Positions 22,823-26,350 of a stretch of DNA of 26,350 nucleotides are shown here, piece by piece; positions within the stretch are counted from its first letter, which is position 1; each line of letters starts with the position of its first letter. The stretch lies in contig DIYD01000302.1 in assembly GCA_002428905.1 (NCBI GenBank), positions 6,648 through 32,997 on the forward strand. Reading direction: 5' to 3'. The position numbers and the translations under genes were made by a program. The notes below the pieces were generated by a model that was not told the DNA's origin, made no database searches, and saw nothing but the letters and a program-made list of their open reading frames with translations. This stretch comes from Bacteroidetes bacterium UBA6063 (GTDB lineage Bacteria > Bacteroidota > Bacteroidia > NS11-12g > UBA9320).

Positions 22823-22931
22823 ACAAAAAAATGCGAATTATTTTTAAGACGATTTAACCTTGTGGCAACACCACATTCCGAATGCTATGTTAAGGTTACA
22901 TTGTTGTTAATTAATTGTTGTTCAATTTGTC

Positions 22932-22939
22932 TACTTTTG
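22932..22939 (+). promoter_or_regulatory. Promoter -7 box of the glycan-related operon
   Basis: TACTTTTG is an exact -7 match, 19 nt before the ATG at 22959. Several TTG triplets lie upstream (22904, 22915), but spacing to each is off the usual 17-20 nt (25 and 14). Confidence 0.6.
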
Positions 22940-22958
22940 CACCACGTTATAAAAAGGT

Positions 22959-23186
22959 ATGAATTCAAAACGCATATTAATTATTCTGGTTTTTGTTTTA
23001 AGTTTCACCCACTCGGCATTTGCCTACCTTGATCCAGGTTCTGGAAGCTACATCCTTCAAATGCTTGTTGCTGGTTTTCTTGGTGGACTTTATGCCATCA
23101 AGTTATACTGGGTACGTATCAAAAACTTTTTCAGTGGAAAATCAACTATCGAAGACGATTCATTTGAAGAAGTAGCTGATGAATAA
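22959..23186 (+). CDS. Small membrane/secreted protein with YLDPGSGSY motif
   Basis: A 75-residue protein with signal-like N terminus MNSKRILIILVFVLSFTHSAFA, then the conserved stretch YLDPGSGSYILQMLVAGFLGG, one transmembrane helix, a basic KLYWVRIKNFF and an acidic tail (EDDSFEEVADE). I recall short proteins with this YLDPGSGS-plus-helix layout next to methyltransferases and sulfatase-like membrane proteins in surface glycan loci, without a known function. It overlaps the next gene by 8 nt, so the two are translationally coupled. Confidence 0.75.
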   Translation: MNSKRILIILVFVLSFTHSAFAYLDPGSGSYILQMLVAGFLGGLYAIKLYWVRIKNFFSGKSTIEDDSFEEVADE

Positions 23187-24540
23187 ACTAAACGCGTCTT
23201 TCCGAGACCCGGCCGGCTTCATTTTCATAGAAAACAATCAGGTATTCCGACAAATTAACCCTGTTGGGGCAGAGGAGTACGATCTGATGATGGATACAGG
23301 CCTATACATAAGCCTTACCAAAAAGAACTATTTAATCGCTCATGAAGAGGTCGAAAATCGAAACGATACGGCCTACAAAACGATTAAACCAGACCACCTG
23401 CCCTTTATTTCATATCCGTACGAGTGGTCGTTTGGCCAACTCAAAGATGCGGCACTTTTAACCCTTTACATCCAAAAGGCGGCACTCAAGAAGGAAATGT
23501 CGCTTAAAGATGCTTCGGCTTACAACGTGCAGTTCATAAAAGGTAAACCACTTTTTATTGATACACTGTCGTTTGAAACGTATGAAGAAGGTAAACCATG
23601 GGTGGCGTATAAGCAGTTTTGCCAACATTTCCTGGCACCACTTGCTTTGGCAAGTTACCGTGATATCCGTGTGTTTCAGTTGCTAAAATCCAACATTGAT
23701 GGCATCCCGTTAGACCTGGCATCCACATTACTGCCACGTAAAACGCGTTTGAAATTTTCTATTGCCACACATATTCACTGGCACGCAAAAACGCAACAGA
23801 AATATGCCGACAAGCAGACCAATGAAAAGAGTGGGAAAGGAGTAAGCAAAATGGCTATGATGGGATTGATTGACAATCTTATTTCAGCAGTTAAGAACCT
23901 CAACTGGAAACCGAATGGTACGGAATGGGGCGAGTACTATACATTTACGAATTACACCGACTCGAGCTTCGACGAGAAAAAAAATCTGGTAGGGGAATTC
24001 ATTGATATAGTTAACCCTAAAAGTGTTTGGGATCTTGGTGCCAATGATGGAACCTTTAGTTCAATCGCTGCGCTAAAAGGGATTCACACCGTTGCATTTG
24101 ATATCGATCCGATTGCAGTAGAAAAGAACTACCGCAGAGTACGTCAGGACGGTATTGACATGTTGCCGTTACAATTGGATTTAACCAATCCGAGCAATGC
24201 CATAGGTTGGGCACACGAGGAGCGCGATAGCCTGGAACAACGAGGAAAGGCCGATGTGGTTATGGCCTTAGCCATCATTCACCACATTGCCATCAGTAAT
24301 AATGTGCCACTGCCAAAGATTGCAGAATATCTGGCTCGACTTGGTGAAAATGTAATCATCGAATTTGTACCGAAAGAGGACTCGCAGGTTAAAATCTTGC
24401 TTTCGACCCGCGAGGACATTTTTGTGGATTATGACCTCGAAGGATTTGAAAAAGCCTTCACACCATATTTCGACATCGTCGAAAAGAAAACAGTTGGCGA
24501 CTCTGTTCGCACACTGTATTTGTTAAAAACGAAGAAGTAA
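23179..24540 (+). CDS. Class I SAM-dependent methyltransferase
   Basis: A 453-residue cytoplasmic protein. The C-terminal half (about 240-450) holds a Rossmann methyltransferase domain: motif I VWDLGANDGTFSSIA near residue 283, then acidic VAFDIDPIAVEKNYRRV, PLQLDLTNP and ADVVMALAIIHHIAISNNVPL (motif IV/post-IV), and a late IIEFVPKEDSQV. The N-terminal half (about 1-230) contains YPYEWSFGQLKDAALLTLYIQ and FIDTLSFETYEEGKPWVAYKQFC, segments I associate with NoeA-like nodulation/LPS methyltransferases. The likely task is methyl transfer onto a sugar or lipid-linked glycan. It begins 8 nt before the end of the small membrane protein gene and is followed after 4 nt by the alkaline-phosphatase-like gene. 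Confidence 0.88.
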   Translation: MNKLNASFRDPAGFIFIENNQVFRQINPVGAEEYDLMMDTGLYISLTKKNYLIAHEEVENRNDTAYKTIKPDHLPFISYPYEWSFGQLKDAALLTLYIQKAALKKEMSLKDASAYNVQFIKGKPLFIDTLSFETYEEGKPWVAYKQFCQHFLAPLALASYRDIRVFQLLKSNIDGIPLDLASTLLPRKTRLKFSIATHIHWHAKTQQKYADKQTNEKSGKGVSKMAMMGLIDNLISAVKNLNWKPNGTEWGEYYTFTNYTDSSFDEKKNLVGEFIDIVNPKSVWDLGANDGTFSSIAALKGIHTVAFDIDPIAVEKNYRRVRQDGIDMLPLQLDLTNPSNAIGWAHEERDSLEQRGKADVVMALAIIHHIAISNNVPLPKIAEYLARLGENVIIEFVPKEDSQVKILLSTREDIFVDYDLEGFEKAFTPYFDIVEKKTVGDSVRTLYLLKTKK

Positions 24541-24544
24541 TCGT

Positions 24545-26107
24545 ATGTTTAAAGCCAAGCCATGGCATAGCCTGTTTTTTGCATTGTTTCCACCAATTTT
24601 TCTGTATTCGCAGAATATTGAAATGGTGCGCTTTGCCGACGTAGTCAAGCCACTAGTCATCATTGTAGGCCTTGCCGTTGTATTGTTGGTTTTAACACGG
24701 TTTATCTTTAAATCCTGGACAAAGGCTGGTATCATTACATCATTGATTATGCTGCTGGCGTTAAGCTTTGGCCCATACTATGAGTACTGTCGAACGTGGG
24801 AAATACCGTTTTACCCAAAAAACATTCGCTGGGATCACAATTTCTATAAATGGTCTAGTCTTGCCCTCATTACACTCACATCCTGGAGGTTGATCAAGTC
24901 GAAAAGTAAACTGATCAAAACAAATTCGTTGCTCAACTTCGTTTCTGCCTTGCTTCTGGTATTCAGCTTATTCGGTATTGTTCAGTTCAAACGCAATGAA
25001 GCCAAAACCGCCGATGAGGCATTTAAAAAAGTGGTTTCTGATACATCACAAGGCATTCAAAAAGTGCGCCCATCGATTTACTACCTGGTGATGGATGCGT
25101 ATGGTCGTGACGATGTTTTGAAAGAATACTTCAATTATGACAACTCGTGTTTCACCGACTACCTGAGGGAAAAAGGGTTCTACGTGGCCGATAAAGCCAT
25201 TTCGAACTATGGACAGACGTTTCTGTCTATCCCAACAGCCTTAAACATGCAGTATGCCGATTCAATGGTGGAGGTGTTGGGCGAAAAACATCAGAGTCGT
25301 TGGCCAATGGCTAAGTTTCTGAATAACAATAAGGTAGTAGAGATTTTACGCGGTCAGAAATACAAGTCGATTTCATTTGATGCATCCATGTTCGAAGTGG
25401 TCTATTATAAAGGTGCAGATCTGTTCCATCAAACACCAGGAACCAAATTCAGCCTGTATCAAAATGAGTTGATCAACATGTCCGTAATTCGGGCATTCAA
25501 TAGACGCAAACGCATCGTAACTGCCTCACCGGAAGACTTCCACCGAAGAAAAATACTGGAAGCATTTAGAGTGATGGAAACGATTCCCAAACGTCCCGAG
25601 CCCTATTATGTGCATGGTCATGTACTGGCGCCGCATCAGCCGTTCCTGTTTGATAAAGATGGAAACCCTACGGATATTGGATACGACTATACTATTTGGA
25701 GACCGTTCAAAAAAGACTCGGATAACTCTGGCTATAAAAAGGGATATATCGAACAACTGCAATTCGTGAACAAGAAATTGACCAGCCTAATCGATAAGAT
25801 ACTGGAGGAGTCTAAGGTCCCACCAATCATCATTCTTCAAGGGGATCATGGAAGTTGCTCCGAGCTGCGAAATCATGAAGGATTTGAACACAATGACTTC
25901 AGAGAACGGTTCTCAATCATTAATGCATACTATTTCCCAGACCAGGATTATTCCATGCTCTACGATAGCATCAGTCCGGTAAACTCGTTCAAAGTGATCA
26001 TGAACAAGTATTTCAACCGCAATTATGAGCTGGAAGAAGACCGCGCTTATTATTCCGATTGGAATTATCCGTACTTAATGCACGACGTTACAGACAGCAT
26101 TAGGTAA
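24545..26107 (+). CDS. Membrane-anchored alkaline-phosphatase-superfamily (sulfatase-like) protein
   Basis: A 520-residue protein with an N-terminal membrane domain (about four hydrophobic segments in residues 8-165, including VVKPLVIIVGLAVVLLVLTRFIF and SLLLVFSLFGIV-like stretches). A soluble catalytic domain of the alkaline phosphatase/sulfatase superfamily follows from about 175. Visible superfamily features are the metal-binding Asp in IYYLVMDAYGRDD (near 182) and SNYGQTFLSIPTALNM, where the nucleophile (Thr or Ser) is expected. HGHVLAPHQPF (near 359) and IIILQGDHGS (near 433), whose Asp-His bind metal, follow. It may transfer or hydrolyse phospho-groups on a lipid or glycan, as LTA synthase-like and EptA-like enzymes do, but the exact reaction cannot be read. 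It follows the methyltransferase by 4 nt in one operon. Confidence 0.85.
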   Translation: MFKAKPWHSLFFALFPPIFLYSQNIEMVRFADVVKPLVIIVGLAVVLLVLTRFIFKSWTKAGIITSLIMLLALSFGPYYEYCRTWEIPFYPKNIRWDHNFYKWSSLALITLTSWRLIKSKSKLIKTNSLLNFVSALLLVFSLFGIVQFKRNEAKTADEAFKKVVSDTSQGIQKVRPSIYYLVMDAYGRDDVLKEYFNYDNSCFTDYLREKGFYVADKAISNYGQTFLSIPTALNMQYADSMVEVLGEKHQSRWPMAKFLNNNKVVEILRGQKYKSISFDASMFEVVYYKGADLFHQTPGTKFSLYQNELINMSVIRAFNRRKRIVTASPEDFHRRKILEAFRVMETIPKRPEPYYVHGHVLAPHQPFLFDKDGNPTDIGYDYTIWRPFKKDSDNSGYKKGYIEQLQFVNKKLTSLIDKILEESKVPPIIILQGDHGSCSELRNHEGFEHNDFRERFSIINAYYFPDQDYSMLYDSISPVNSFKVIMNKYFNRNYELEEDRAYYSDWNYPYLMHDVTDSIR

Positions 26108-26116
26108 ATCTTTTTA

Positions 26117-26145
26117 TTGCCTTTACATACCGACTTCTATCTTTG
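26117..26145 (+). promoter_or_regulatory. Promoter of the GHMP kinase gene
   Basis: TTG (26117-26119), an 18-nt spacer and TATCTTTG (26138-26145) match the consensus in both boxes, 21 nt before the ATG at 26167. It gives the kinase gene expression independent of the upstream operon. Confidence 0.75.
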
Positions 26146-26166
26146 AAGCCGAAGAAAAGAACGCTA

Positions 26167-26350
26167 ATGATCATTCGAAGTAAGGCTCCTTTGCGCATTG
26201 GTTTAGCCGGCGGCGGCACCGATGTAAGTCCTTTCGCCGACATATATGGTGGTAATATCTTAAATGCTACGATTAACCTCTATGCACACGCCACAATTAA
26301 GCCCACAAACGATGGGAAGATTTCATTACAGGCGATGGATCAAAAGGTTT
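26167..26350 (+). CDS. GHMP-family sugar kinase, 5' part (heptose-7-phosphate kinase HddA-like), cut by window end
   Basis: Translation of the ATG at 26167 gives 61 residues before the window ends. MIIRSKAPLRIGLAGGGTD is followed by VSPFADIYGGNILNATINLYAHATIKPTN. This matches the start of GHMP kinases of the D-glycero-D-manno-heptose 7-phosphate kinase (HddA) and fucokinase-like group, where S/R-x-PLRIGLAGGGTD is diagnostic. The ATP-binding glycine motif lies further on and is not seen. A role in GDP-heptose or related sugar supply for surface glycan would agree with the upstream methyltransferase and phosphatase-like genes. The stretch is too short to separate HddA from related sugar kinases, so no symbol is given. 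Confidence 0.8.
   Translation, partial: MIIRSKAPLRIGLAGGGTDVSPFADIYGGNILNATINLYAHATIKPTNDGKISLQAMDQKV

Noticed and set aside
1..26350. CRISPR array, insertion sequence or phage structural genes
   Set aside because: No regularly spaced repeats, transposase motifs, terminal inverted repeats or phage structural proteins were seen.

Overview
This window comes from a bacterium of the phylum Bacteroidota, probably a free-living Flavobacteriales-like lineage. Three large secreted proteins end in type IX secretion (T9SS) C-terminal sorting domains. Several start regions carry the Bacteroidota promoter -7 box TAnnTTTG, some with a TTG/TTTG -33 box 17-20 nt upstream. Lipoprotein signals and HxlR, AraC and six-TM families typical of the phylum are also present. 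No integrase, transposase, rRNA or CRISPR array is visible.

Layout. (1) 1-2272: two unrecognised genes separated by a perfect hairpin, then two tRNA genes packed 3 nt apart. Both tRNAs have an 8-nt anticodon loop on an otherwise canonical body, and the first begins inside the stop codon of the upstream 462-aa gene. This is the most unusual part of the window. (2) 2374-6004: a short-chain dehydrogenase with an AraC regulator, a dicarboxylate/amino-acid:cation symporter, and a convergent thioredoxin-like gene. (3) 6287-9095: a lipoprotein, an HxlR regulator, and a T9SS-exported sugar/aldose dehydrogenase on the minus strand. (4) 9431-11587: a three-gene operon of DJ-1/PfpI lipoprotein, outer-membrane-type protein and F420-reductase-like NADP oxidoreductase, with a dyad next to its promoter. 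(5) 11774-14827: an AraC/GyrI regulator, then a fatty-acid hydroxylase, a small secreted protein and an ABC-type six-TM protein without an ATPase domain. (6) 14892-22300, minus strand: two very large T9SS cargo proteins, a BNR/sortilin-like repeat protein and a subtilisin-like protease with many Ig/PKD-like repeats. (7) 22538-22822: a tRNA-Met gene (minus) with promoter and terminator, a duplicated tRNA 3' end, and a long nested inverted repeat. (8) 22959-26350: a tight operon of a small membrane protein, a SAM methyltransferase and a membrane alkaline-phosphatase-superfamily protein, followed by the start of a GHMP sugar kinase with its own promoter. This resembles the edge of a surface glycan locus.

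Family calls rest on motifs read by eye and recall of families. No database search was possible. The most speculative idea is that the 1-2272 region is a protein plus noncanonical-tRNA cassette.
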